The notes under the pieces were generated by a model. It ran no database searches, was not told the origin of the DNA, and saw only the letters and a program-made list of their open reading frames with translations. The translations under genes and the position numbers were made by a program. This document shows, one piece after another, positions 23,089 through 33,783 of a stretch of DNA of 64,000 nt. Positions within the stretch are counted from its first letter, which is position 1. Each line of letters starts with the position of its first letter. The DNA is from Saussurea involucrata (Eukaryota; Streptophyta; Magnoliopsida; Asterales; Asteraceae): the NCBI GenBank assembly GCA_033807775.1, contig CM066322.1:21131001-21195000 (forward strand). The letters are read 5' to 3'.

Positions 23089-24892
23089 TATAACACCCCA
23101 AATTCCAGGCTAATTTGAACCTTAAAAATCCACAAGTTATGATAATATAAACTTCAAACTTATCTATATATATAGCAAGCGAATTAACCATTAAGAGTAT
23201 ATTTACAATACAAGATTCTTCAAATAACCTATCAATCTAATCATATCATTATAATCAGATTAACTAAGTTATCTAAGCAATCCATCAAAATCTCCTCTTG
23301 TTAATTGACACCTCTGCTATTCCAAAAACGCTCGTCCCACAACCCTTTACCTTCCCGAGCTGGTACCTGGTAAGAAAATATCATATGAAACGATTAGGCC
23401 AACGCCTAGTGAGAACATTCGTTTCCATAATAACATTTGCAAAATCAATGTAAGCAAGTTATAACAAACCTGATTACCCTTTCTCTTACCATACGTGTAA
23501 CTTTATTCCGTTGACACGACTTCCATCTAATCCCATGAATATGACTGCCACTCATTCCATCATCATATCATGTCTCAGAGCTACCCTACGAATCTGTACT
23601 GATTCTAGAGTAATGTTTCTATTCCGGAAATCGCAATATACACATGCCCAGTTCCGTACACCTCTATTCCAGAAACCGCAATATACACATGCCCATTTCT
23701 GTACACATCTAAGAAATAACAATATACACATGCCTATTTCTTAGAGAAGGAAAATAGTGATTACAATATACACATGTCAATCTCTTCTTTTCCTTAGAAA
23801 TCAGGAATTACGTTTATTCCATGATTTCTCACACACATCAGAATAATGATTAATCTTCATCTATTCTACGTGTACATAACCACTAGTGCCTATGGATCCA
23901 TTACACTTAAAACATTCTTGTTTAGCATCACACTAGCACAGTCTATCAGCCTAACATACTACTATTTAATTGTACGTATGTTCAAGCTACATAAGTTATA
24001 TCTTAAATCCTAAATCGCACCTTTCCACGATTATCAGAACTGTAATTTCCAAAACACCCAGAAGTGTCCGGATGATTTCATTTTCCGGATAACCTAAACT
24101 ATCCGTATGTTGCCTTTTTCCGGATACTATGATTTCTCCGGATACTTCCATAATCCGGATAATACATACTTTCCGGTAATTTCCGCTTTCCGGATACATT
24201 TCTAATCCGGACCACATCCGGAGACTAATACCATCCGGACATTATCCGGTAATTGATTTCATCCGGACTCTTACATGAAAGTTAAAACTTACCGGGTACT
24301 TAACTCCATCCGGAGACATTCAACACAGAGGTTTCCGGATATGAGGTTTCGTCCGGAAACCTTCAACATGCAGTATAAAATTCGACCCATTTCCACATCT
24401 GTTCTATTCAGCTCATTTCCGACACAATCATACAGTTCTAAAACAGTTTATACAGACATATCAAGGTTTAATTTAACATATCAACACTGATTTGTACAAA
24501 CAACAAATGAACTCACCTTTTTGGCAAAACCCACTTTGCTGTACAAATCTGATTCGAATATGCTGTTAGGGATTCAATTTAAGACCAAAAATCTTCCTTT
24601 TCTTCTCTTTTCTCTTTTCTCCTTTTTCTCTTTTTCTCCCTGCCTCTTAACCGACCCAAGCACAAAATACTGAAATATCGAATAAGTCTTTTGCTTTATC
24701 TAAACATACTTTCACAATTTACCAAACCCACCTCTAGGTTTCATTATTTCTAAAAGTCACACCAAACTTTATTATCTTATAATATAACCCTATTTGAAAT
24801 ATAAAACTTCCAAATACTTCAAGGTTTACACAAAATACAAATACATCCCAATTCTCATTAAAATATTAATATTGAAAATTTAGGATGTTACA
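23089..24892 (-). repeat. 5' LTR of the chromovirus
   Basis: 1,804 bp, collinear with 16,281-18,090. The TCCGGA array recurs at about 24,067-24,270. It starts TATAACACCCC on the plus strand, so the element's own 3' LTR end is TA rather than the usual CA, as in the other LTR. Confidence 0.95.
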
Positions 24893-24897
24893 ACACG

Positions 24898-25359
24898 ACT
24901 TCTCCCTTTTCTTTGGTTTGGGCTTATCGTGGACAACAGGGTTGTTTAATGGCTGTATGGTTTGGGCTTATCGTGTACAGTTGTTGTTTAGATCTGCTTC
25001 CTTTAGCTGGTTCTGTTAAGATGGTTTGGGATGATAGATTTGGCTTTGGTTTGGTCTTGTTAGTTTTGGTTTTGGTGTGGTCTTTCTGGTATCACATCTG
25101 GTATCACACTAGTATCTCATTTGGTATAACAGTAGGGTAACACATTGGTATCACGGTTGGTATCACACTGGTATCATAGTCGGTATCTCACTGGTATCAC
25201 GGTGTATTTTGGTGTTCGCCGGAATAAGTTGATCGGAGACCGGAGACTGGAGAGAGGAGAGAGGATAATTTTACAATACCTAAAATGCCCCTTAATTAAA
25301 ATCTGAAGTCAAAAATACCAAAATTATTAATTTCCTAATTTATGGGTTGATTTGTGGTT
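24898..25359. other. Right-hand remnant of the split inverted-repeat element
   Basis: G/T-rich sequence with short 'tggtatcac' repeats at about 25,090-25,200. A plus-strand frame of 75 codons is low-complexity and matches no family I know. Confidence 0.4.
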
Positions 25360-25413
25360 GAGATTGGATCTCACGGTTATCACAAATAACATAGTTCTCC
25401 CTTGAATGGCCCC

Positions 25414-26034
25414 ATATATATATATATATATATTGATACTATATATATATATTTAATTATTTGTTGATTGATATTGATATATTAATTGATTGCGATAATG
25501 TAAAATGAGTGAACTTTATTAGTTATCACAAAAGCATTATTTTAAATATTTGTTATATATATGTATATATATATATTATTTTATTTTTGCAAAAATAAGG
25601 TAGACTAAATTGAACCAACCACATGAGTATTGAGTAGACACAAAAACATTCACCCCTTATTTTTTATACACGCTTCATGCTTCAAAACTTGCATCTTGTA
25701 ACCAATGTGGGATGATGCAAAAGTAGGGTAAGCCAAATTGAGTCAACCACATTAATTGACACAAAAAAACATCCACCCCTCATTCTTATAGCCACTTCCT
25801 ACTTCAAAACTTTCATTTCTTCACCAATGTGGGATGATGAAACTCAACCACATTTCAAGATTTGAGGATTACTCAAATCCCATGGTTCCAAGTCACTCTT
25901 TGTGGTTGTTCTTTTAAGGTTATTATTCCAATCATTGTTATAGATTTCAAAATCTTATATCATTCTTTTATATTGGCTTTGACTCCAACAATGATAATAG
26001 ATTTCAAAACCTTACATCTCTATTTTTATACCAT
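25414..26034. repeat. Dispersed repeat with 'accaatgtgggatgatg' modules
   Basis: After TA runs, two modules (about 25,595-25,735 and 25,736-25,870) contain 'accaatgtgggatgatg' followed by 'tcaaccacat' and 'ttcaagatttgagga'. Closely related modules recur at 28,960-29,260 and 29,380-29,700, and a piece near 12,857. Coding capacity is absent. The superfamily is unknown to me. Confidence 0.6.
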
Positions 26035-26051
26035 AACTTTCTTTCAAACTA

Positions 26052-26237
26052 ACCACAAGGGTTGTGGCGTACTGGTTAAGGCCTTGGGGATGTGGTGGAA
26101 TATCCCATCTGTCCAGGGTTCTAATCCAGGCATACACAACAATTGTGGCTACTGAGGTTTAATCAGGGCTGATGTATTACAGTCATAATTTGCCAAGGGA
26201 TTAGTCTAGGCATAGCCTAGGACACCCTTCCCAAAAA
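26052..26237 (+). mobile_element. tRNA-derived SINE with target duplication
   Basis: A box TGGCGTACTGG (about 26,065) and B box GGTTCTAATCC (about 26,118) are followed by a SINE body and an A-rich 3' end. A 17-bp flanking repeat with one mismatch (26,035-26,051 and 26,238-26,254, AACTTTCTTTCAAACTA type) marks it as a complete retroposed copy. Related copies are at 57,275-57,440 (plus) and 56,527-56,652 (minus). Confidence 0.85.
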
Positions 26238-26256
26238 AACTTTATTTCAAACTATC

Positions 26257-28948
26257 TGTAACACCCTCAAAATTGGAAAGAGCAACTAAATAAAAATTTC
26301 GATAAAATAACCGCTTAAGGAATAAAATCCTTCTACAAACCATTCTTGGAATAACCTCAAGATAAAACGTAACAACTCCCACAATTAATAACTCAAGTCA
26401 TATTATATGACCACGTAAAGTCGGGTGTTACTTAATACGAGTACAAGTTGCTGATCCCAAAATTAGTGCGGAAGACTTCACTAAGCACTTTCACTTCTCG
26501 AGCACACTACAAGCACCCGTCTCTTCATCGTGCCACTAGAACTGCTTCCCAACTGGAACCTGATGCACATGCCGACAAATAAAAAGGTTAGACTAACGCC
26601 TAGTGAGTTCAAGAGTTTTATCATGATTATATAATTTGTAAAACGTGAGAGATGCAACTTAAATCATGAGTTCAAAAGAATTTACTTTAGATACAAATCA
26701 CCTATTTTCCAACGTACACAAATCCCGTGATGAAAGCTTTAATGTAAAACGATTCTCATAATGGACTCATCCCAAAACTTATTTGAAAAACATAATAGTA
26801 ATTGATAAAGACAAATACCCAAAACAACACCTTTCGGTGATGGGGGAGACCCGGTTCCATTGAATGTGACGGGCACACAAAGTTAGGTCACTTACCGATG
26901 TTATTGAGATTCCAGTATTGGATGCCGAGTGTGGCCACTTAAAACACACACCCATGAAAATGCCGACATCCAAGAACGTAATAGCACGTAGGACTTATAC
27001 CATACCGTCGATGCCTAAACGTGCCTCAATGTGGAAAACTAGCGTCCCATCATTGGCATAATACCCGAATCAATATATTAGCACATAGGTCTTACAACTT
27101 ACCATCGATGCCTATTCCGTGCTACAATGGGAGAAACTAGCGTCTCACCATTGAACGTAAAAACTCAAGTGCCTATGGATCCATATCAAAATAAGGTCTA
27201 AAACATTACATGACTCCAAACGAATGAACAAATGCATTCAAAACATATAATTCTTCAATAAACATAACTCATGATTAGAACTCGACTTTAAGCTATCAAA
27301 ACTGGACCAATGTCCCTAAAACCCAACATAATCAAATACCGAGCCACAAGCTCAACTAATCAAAAGACCATTCGTTAAAAGTCATAAAATGAAATAAAAT
27401 GTAAATACCCCACATTTATGCGAAACATGCTCCATAAACGTAATTAACTCCACACAACTTTAGGTTAATACAAATCATTTTCCAAAACACCCATCAAGGT
27501 GAATTTATACCAAAAGATTTATACGCGTAAGATAAATCGTTAAAAGATATCAATACCTAAGATTTACTCATCGAAATACTCAAAATATATATTTTCCTCA
27601 AAACCAAAAGGTTTACAATTTCCAAAATGTTCGCAAGGTCGGGAATGACCAAAATCCAATGACTCACACGATTGTATTTTCAAAGAGTACCATAACACAA
27701 ACTATGCATATTTCCCACAAACACTAAAATGCATTTTTTTTACCAAATAACCTCCATATATGCAATAATTCATCAAAACATTTTTATTTATAATTTATTT
27801 ATTAAATTACCCAAAATCCCAAATATGGGTGTTCTACAATGTTTATAACGTTAGATACTTCAAATAATCAAAATCCACCAAATAACTCAACAATTGATAA
27901 TTTTATATAAAACACATAAACACGTTAAAATAAACATTTTTGGCATGTACAACGTTTTCACAAAGCAACTTGAACTCACCTTGCTAGATTTAGGCTAAAT
28001 CTAGGTTTTCCCCCAAACGTAAGCTCCTTTGAAGAAACACGAATCTTCAAGCCCCAAATCTTCCAAAACATAGATCCATAAGTTTCCAACCATAAATAAT
28101 CATTCCCAAACACTTACACACGATTCCCCCAACATAAAACATCCAAAATCACCAATAAACCGAAACCCTAATTTATTGGGTGAGGAGAAGAGAAGATTAC
28201 CTTTTTCCATCACTTGCATTTACCATCAAAATCCTCTTAGGTTACCAAAATAACTTCAAACTTTACTTCTTGAAAGAGATGAGAGAGGGTTGGTGAAACC
28301 CTAGCTTTGATGATCTTAAGTAATGAGAACTTGACCACTTTAAGCTCTTACACTTTAGGATCTTCTTCTTCTAGCAATAACTAAGATTTAAGTAGGTGGA
28401 GTGGTAGGTGGAAACCCTAGAAGCATTAAGTAAGGAGAGAGGGAAGAAAGATGAGATAAAATTGCCGGGTGAGAGAGAGAGAGCGATCGATTCAGCTAGA
28501 ACATAAAGAGAGAATGCAGAAAATCCCCCAAATTCGAACTCAAGTAGCAGAACCCGTCACCACCATCGCGACTATGCCCTGGGCATTGTCGCCCCCAACT
28601 GTCACCCATCTGTTTGATTTCGAGCTTTTGCCCCTCCCCTGCGATTGTGACCACGCGACTATGCCCCGGGCATAGTCGCCAACTTTGTTGGTGTTGCTGT
28701 TTCGATGACTGCTTTGAGCAAAAGAAGTCCCCATGCGACCCGTATAAGGATGAGATGCGATTAAGCCTAATCTAAGACCCATGCATGTCACATATTCTGA
28801 CCAAAGTACGTACGTAGGGATTCCATAGAATTTAATGTTTCACTAAAGTGAATTACGGTTTACTAAGACGAGACCAAAGTCATGAGGTTCTACGAAATAA
28901 CATAACAGGTAGGTTTCTTTACTTACGTGGAAATCTCGGGGTGTTACA
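26257..28948 (-). mobile_element. Gypsy solo LTR, 2,692 bp
   Basis: It starts TGTAACACCC and ends GGGGTGTTACA, with the duplication CTATC on both sides (26,252-26,256 and 28,949-28,953). The left duplication overlaps the SINE's 3' target repeat, so this LTR arrived after the SINE. No pol is inside. Short frames near 28,469-28,790 are chance. Orientation is inferred from the end sequences. Confidence 0.8.
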
Positions 28949-28953
28949 CTATC

Positions 28954-29752
28954 ATATTACCAGGCCAACAAAGGAAAATGATAAACCTTAACCTTATTAA
29001 AAGATTTGAGAAATACTCAAACCTCATGGTCCCAATTCACCAACATTGGTTTATATTTTAATTTTGCACTATACTTTTACCATTTGGTATATTATGATTT
29101 TAACCATGGTTATCGATTTCAAAACCTTTCATCACCCTTATATATATCTTCACTATCTTCTTCCAGATAATAATCTTCCCATCAATGTGGAATGATGAAA
29201 CTCAACCAAATTTCAAGATTTGAGGAATACTCAAACCTCATGGTGCCAAGTCACTATTTGTGGTTGTTCCTTTAATATATATATATATATATATTGATAT
29301 ATTAATTTATTAGGGTAGTGTAAAATGAAACTTTATTAGTTATCACAAAAGTATTATTTTAATTATTTGTTATATATATAAAGTTTATTTTGCAAATATA
29401 AGGTAAACTAAATTGAGCCAACCACATGAGTTGACACAAAAACATTCACTCCTTCTTTCTTATACACACTTCATACTTTAGAACTTGCATCTTCTCACCA
29501 ATGTGGGATGATGCAAATGTAGGATAAGCTAAATGAGCCAACCACATGAGTTGACACAAAAGTATCAACTCCTCCTTTCTTGTAACAACTTCCTAGTTCA
29601 AAACTTTCATATTTCCACCAATGTAGAATGATGAAACTCAACCACATTTCAAGATTTGAGGAATACTCAAACCTCATGGTGTCATGTCACTCTTTGTGGT
29701 TTTTCCTTTAGTATATATATTGATATTGATTTAAATAGTATATATATATATA
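28954..29752. repeat. Dispersed repeat with 'accaatgtgggatgatg' modules, second block
   Basis: At least three modules related to those at 25,595-25,870 lie here, with 'tttcaagatttgaggaatac' followed by 'tcaaacctcatgg' repeated near 29,000, 29,210 and 29,650. (TA)n runs lie near 29,276-29,294 and 29,739-29,757. No gene is seen. Confidence 0.6.
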
Positions 29753-29761
29753 TATATTTTA

Positions 29762-30128
29762 GGGAAATTAATTAAAATACCCTAAGTCAAACATTGAGTT
29801 ACCAAAATACCCTAAATTTTTTCAATTTTGCAAAAATACCCGCGATGAGGTCCCGCGATCGCGAGATACGGTGACGTGGCACGTATTTTGGCCCCAAATG
29901 CCCCGCAAAGCCCCTCAACTTTGGCCGCGGTGCACTTTTGGTCCTTGCCCGCGATCGCAGCCCGCGATGGCCCGAATTTTACACTTTTGGTCCCTGAAAT
30001 TTACACTTTCAGCCCTTGAAAGTTTACACTTTCAGCCCCTAAACTTAGATGAATCTTGCATGCTTTTACTGTTTTTTTCCACAATTATTGCACTTTAAAG
30101 ACCGATTTGTGGTTGAAATTCATTTGCA
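29762..30128. repeat. Left terminal inverted repeat of the MULE
   Basis: 367 bp, collinear with the inverse of 33,784-34,137 apart from small indels and scattered substitutions. It is unusually CpG-rich for the region, with palindromes such as CGCGATCGCG and GCGATCGC. It also carries repeated 'cacttttggtcc' and 'tacactttcagccc' motifs. In MuDR the TIRs hold both transposase-binding sites and promoters. The same role here is inferred. Confidence 0.95.
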
Positions 30129-30319
30129 TGTTTGAATCAATGTTAAATCAATGTTTTTGGAATACCAGTTTGTGGATGAAATGAGAGATTGGTTTTCTGA
30201 TATGTTGGTTGTTTCATTGATAAATAGACGTAAAATGCAAGCCATAATCCCCACACAACGATTTCATTGTTGCAATATTTCTTTCTGCAATATTTTGTGT
30301 TTGAGATACTACTGAAAAA

Positions 30320-32870
30320 ATGAGTTAATCTGTTGCAAAAGCTAAGCTATATTTCTGTTTTGATGGTGAATGGGTGCAAGATAACAATGAGTGGAATTTT
30401 GCTTATAAATCTAAGCATGGTGTAAAAGTGTCAGTAAACTATACTTATCAGAAGTTTGTTGCATACGCCATGCAAAAATGTGGAATCAACTCTTCTGATG
30501 TTTGCAAGTTAGTGTTTAAAAATGGCGATGGGTCATTTGTGGATTTATCCAACGATGGGGATATCTCTACTTTTCTGCACCTTGCAGTCGATTCAGAAAG
30601 ACCCCCATTACTCTTTGTGTATCCCGGCGTATCCGACGGTGACGACGACGGTGACGATGACGGTGACGACGACGGTGACGACGACGAAGACCTCCAAATA
30701 GAGCAGCCTGATTCTCAACAACAACAACCACCACAACCACACGAATGACGTACTGCTGGAGTTGCTGATGACGAAACCCACGTTTTCAGAACGGGTAATT
30801 CTGAAATAGACAGATCAGACACCGATAATGATGATCACGAAGAATATACCCCTAGTAGAAAATCATGTAGTCAGATAAATGACTTTTTTGATATGCCCCC
30901 TATTCTTCCAGACTCCCATACCCAGACACAAAGCTACGAACCTACACCTTATATTCGCAGTGAAAGTTTAACAGCAGGTCAGATATTCGATTCGAAGGAT
31001 CTCTTAGCAAGTCAGATCGGACTCAAGTTCTTGGAAGAGGGTTTCCAAAGTCGCGTGCGGGCATCTGACAAAAGCAAATACGTAGTTGAATGTGCTAGAG
31101 AAAAGTGTGAGTGGAGGTTGTACGCGATTCACACGGGTCCCAAACGAGGGGCGATAATGATTAGAAAGTTGCACGACGTACACACTTGTACGAGGACGCA
31201 GCTTAATCCCCACCACAAACAAGCCGGCAAAAAGACTTTGAGTGCGATCCTGAAAAACAAATTTCTTGATGTTAGCAGGTCATTGCGTCCAAAGGACATC
31301 GTCCACGACGTTCACCGGCAGTTCGGCGTCACGATTGATTACCACCAAGCGTGGCGTGCGCGCTGCCATGCACTGTTTATGGTGAGAGGCACGTTCGAGG
31401 AGTCGTATGAACGACTCCCGACATATTTATATAATTTGCAGCTGCAGAACCCTGGTACTGTCACGCAGCTACGGACCGATTCACGTGGACGGTTTGAGAT
31501 GTGCTTCGTGGCCCTTGGACCCGCGGTACGTATTTTAACACGTCATATGTTTACACATTATAAACTATAACATTTACACATTATAAACTATAACATTTTA
31601 ACCTATGTTTTTGCAGATCCGCACATTTCTGGCAAATCTACGTCGTGTCCTGTTAATAGACGCAACCCATTTAAAGGGTCGTTACTTGGGTATGATGTTC
31701 CTGGCGGTTTCCATGGACGGGGATAACTCCATCGTTCCAGTAGCTTTCGGCGTAGGCAAGTCTGAAACCGGGGACAAGTGGACTTGGTTTATGTCCATGT
31801 TGAGACAAGCTATCGGAGACCCGCAAGGGTTGGTGTTTATGTCTGACAGGGCTACTTCCATAAGCGTCGCAATCTCTGCCATGTACCCAAACGCCCCTCA
31901 CGCCATATGCTGTCGACATTTGGAGATGAACGCCAAATCCAAGGACAAACGTATTACCACCTACAAGGATGTCTATTGGGCGGCATGCAGAGCATATACG
32001 GATCGGGAGTTTAACAAGTACATGAATATGCTACGATACAGTGTCAAGGAAGCAGCCAAAGTCTTTGACGATGCTGGACCGGAGAGGTGGTCCGCGGCCC
32101 ATTTTCCTGGACAACGGTATGACATTCTGACCTCGAATAGTGCAGAGTCTGTGAATGCATTCTCTCGTTTTGCGCGTAGATGTCCGATTGTTAATCTTAT
32201 GGACTACTTTCGGGCCTTTCAATAAGAGTGGTACCAAATTCGACGCCTAAAAGGAGCTGAGATGCAAAATGCACTCACACCAACGACGGAGAATATCGTT
32301 CAGTACAGGGCGCGTCGTGCGGCGACATGGCCGGTAAGAGCAATCGGGTATGGGAAGTACGAGGTGCATGATGACTATATTCACGCGATTGTGAATATGG
32401 AAGACCACCTTTGTTCGTGTCGCGAATGGGATAAATCTGGGTTACCGTGTGGCCATGCCATCGCTGCAGCAAGATATATGAGTCGTACAGATTGCAGCGA
32501 CTTGGCTGTACCTTTCTTCACGTTCGAATATTACCGGAAAACATACGTGGAGGTAATAAACCCAGCTGGACCCCCTGCAGCATGGGTGTATCCACCCGAC
32601 CCGCTTCCACCATGCTATCCACCTTTAATGGATAAGAACAGGGCCGGGAGACCGAGAAAGAACGACCGACGTCCATCACGTGGTGAAAGTTCGATACAAC
32701 GAAGATGTACTCGGTGCCAATGCGTAGGACACACTCGTGGAGAGTGTCCAAATCCCGCCCCTTCAACCGTGCCAAGGAGACATTATGTCAGTCACACCCC
32801 GGGCCCGTCACAGCTTGAACCATATGGAACAAACCCATATGATACTGTTGATCTAAACACTGATTTGTAA
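30320..32870 (+). pseudogene. mudrA-type MULE transposase, three in-frame stops
   Basis: The frame starts at ATG 30,320 but meets TAA at its third codon (30,326-30,328), TGA at 30,746-30,748 and TAA at 32,223-32,225. Otherwise it stays in one frame. After an acidic DGDDDGDDD stretch comes a MuDR DNA-binding domain (31,000-31,200, with CAREKCEWRLYAI and LHDVHTC). An intron at 31,526-31,616 joins it to the DDE core: LIDATHLKG, SDRATS and SAESVNAF supply D, D, E. A SWIM zinc finger (CSCREWDKSGLPCGHA) and a CCHC knuckle (CTRCQCVGHTRGEC) end the protein. Length and domain order are normal for a plant MULE transposase. The stops make this copy non-autonomous, although the rest is well preserved. 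Confidence 0.93.
31526..31616 (+). other. Intron of the MULE transposase gene
   Basis: GT at 31,526 and AG at 31,615-31,616 restore one continuous frame across the DNA-binding and catalytic parts. Most of the intron is a tandem duplication of 'acacattataaactataac'. Confidence 0.85.
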
Positions 32871-33317
32871 ATGATATATATACACAGCTAGTTTGTATTC
32901 CATCCAACATGCTCTTCATCTTCAATCTTTCTGACCCTTCTTCAACGGCTTCTGCTTTTGCAACCACGTATGGCCATTGTGTACCACAACCCGTACACAC
33001 TTTAGCAAATGAGTTGAGGGTTGTCATATATTATACAAGAGGAGTAGGCCCACGTGGATAGAGTACGGCTACCAAAATCTAGCATCATTAACAAACAAAA
33101 CCCCATGTTTGTTTATCCGAATGAGGTAACCTCTGACTTGACCTTGCATGATGTATCCAACTTAACCGTGGTTCAGCGGCTTAAAAACTACTTTTCAGAG
33201 AAATTAACAACAACAAAAAATACAAAACAACAACACAGTAAAAAAAATACAAACAACAACACAGTAAAAAAAATACAAAACAACAAAAAAATACAAAACA
33301 ACTAAAACAACCACCAC
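32871..33317. other. Intergenic part of the MULE between convergent genes
   Basis: The 3' ends of both genes meet here. A minus-strand frame of 79 codons (33,027-32,788) has a CTGCG motif near its start and could be part of a spliced minus-strand transcript, but no convincing splice joins it to the coiled-coil frame. An A-rich repeat of 'aaaaaatacaaaacaac' units fills 33,205-33,305. Confidence 0.5.
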
Positions 33318-33641
33318 CTACTTAAAAATTGATTTAGTTTCATCAATCCAAGCTTGCTTCTCGTTTACCTTCGCTTGAATAATTGCGAAGTCTTGCAGAA
33401 TATGGTGAATTGCTTCTTGTTCTCGACGAACACGAGCCTCTCGAGCTTTTATATCCCCTTTCATCCTTTTGATCTCCCTGTCTTCCTCTTCGATCTTTCT
33501 CAAATGGACTGTCTTCCTGTCCATAATTTTTTTCCACTCTTCTGTTAGTTCGTCTATCTCCTTTTCCTTTTTTGCTATGGCGACCTCGATTTGAGGTGAC
33601 ATTTTTTCAGGAGTAGACTTAGGGTTTGATGACGATGCCAT
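33318..33641 (-). CDS. Small coiled-coil protein encoded by the MULE
   Basis: 107 codons, open throughout. The start at 33,641 (MASSSNPKSTPEKMSPQ) is preferred over the longer open frame from 33,818, because the upstream part translates a pyrimidine-rich leader into a meaningless Leu/Ser/Phe run. After a short Ser/Pro-rich N-terminus the protein is almost all charged heptads (IAKKEKEIDELTEEWKK, VHLRKIEEEDREIKRMKG), so a long coiled coil is predicted. It converges on the transposase gene and starts 143 bp inside the right TIR, the position mudrB occupies in maize MuDR. I see no similarity to mudrB and know no family for it. It could be an accessory transposition protein or a captured host fragment. 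A weak donor (GTAGGT) overlaps the stop, so a spliced longer form is possible. Confidence 0.6.
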   Translation of the reverse strand: MASSSNPKSTPEKMSPQIEVAIAKKEKEIDELTEEWKKIMDRKTVHLRKIEEEDREIKRMKGDIKAREARVRREQEAIHHILQDFAIIQAKVNEKQAWIDETKSIFK

Positions 33642-33783
33642 TTGTGGATGAAATGAGAGAAGAGAAATCAAGAGAGAAAGCAATTCAAAGAAAGAAAGCA
33701 AGAGAGAAATCAAGAAAGAAAGCAAGAAACAAATGTGAATTGTGAATTGCATATTACTGATATTTATGGATGAAATCTCAAAA

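Larger units (their letters stand above)
16281..24892 (-). mobile_element. Full-length Ty3/gypsy chromovirus, 8.6 kb
   Basis: Two LTRs (16,281-18,090 and 23,089-24,892) flank a minus-strand gag-pol frame. Imperfect 5-bp target repeats ACATG and ACACG (16,276-16,280 and 24,893-24,897) differ at one CpG-type site. The primer site TGGTATCAGAGCC (minus strand, 23,073-23,085) fits initiator tRNA-Met, and a polypurine tract 'aagttggggag' lies just inside the left LTR. By eye the LTRs differ at roughly ten bases plus a TA-run length change, so the insertion is recent. The chromodomain after integrase and the TGTAACA-type LTR suggest the Tekay/Del clade (inference). Confidence 0.95.
12950..25413. mobile_element. 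Terminal-inverted-repeat element split by nested retrotransposons
   Basis: The left end (12,950-13,005: 'gagaactagttagtttgtgg', then 'aaccgtgagatccaat') pairs with the inverse of the right end (25,360-25,413). Both abut (TA)n tracts, so a target duplication cannot be resolved. Without the two retroelements at 13,150-15,978 and 16,281-24,892 it would be about 1 kb. The remaining host DNA (13,006-13,149, 15,979-16,275, 24,898-25,359) encodes no recognisable transposase. It is probably a MULE- or hAT-type non-autonomous element. Confidence 0.5.

Noticed and set aside
16281..24892. An integrated plant virus (caulimovirid type)
   Set aside because: LTRs, target duplications, tRNA-iMet primer site, integrase and chromodomain define a Ty3/gypsy retrotransposon. 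No movement or transmission protein is visible.
26060..26130. A functional tRNA gene
   Set aside because: A and B boxes are present, but the sequence continues into a SINE body with target duplications and does not form a normal cloverleaf with a CCA-ready acceptor stem.
25862..26155. 97-codon plus-strand frame
   Set aside because: It runs through a dispersed repeat into a SINE head, and the apparent protein includes translated A and B boxes.
32788..33027. 79-codon minus-strand frame with a CTGCG motif as a zinc-binding protein
   Set aside because: It has only one CxxC pair, its 3' part overlaps the transposase antisense, and no convincing splice connects it to the coiled-coil frame. It is left as a note only.
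33054..33305. 83-codon plus-strand frame downstream of the MULE transposase
   Set aside because: Its second half is an A-rich repeat (KNTKQQ-like) and it is antisense to the candidate second gene's 3' region. No domain was recognised.
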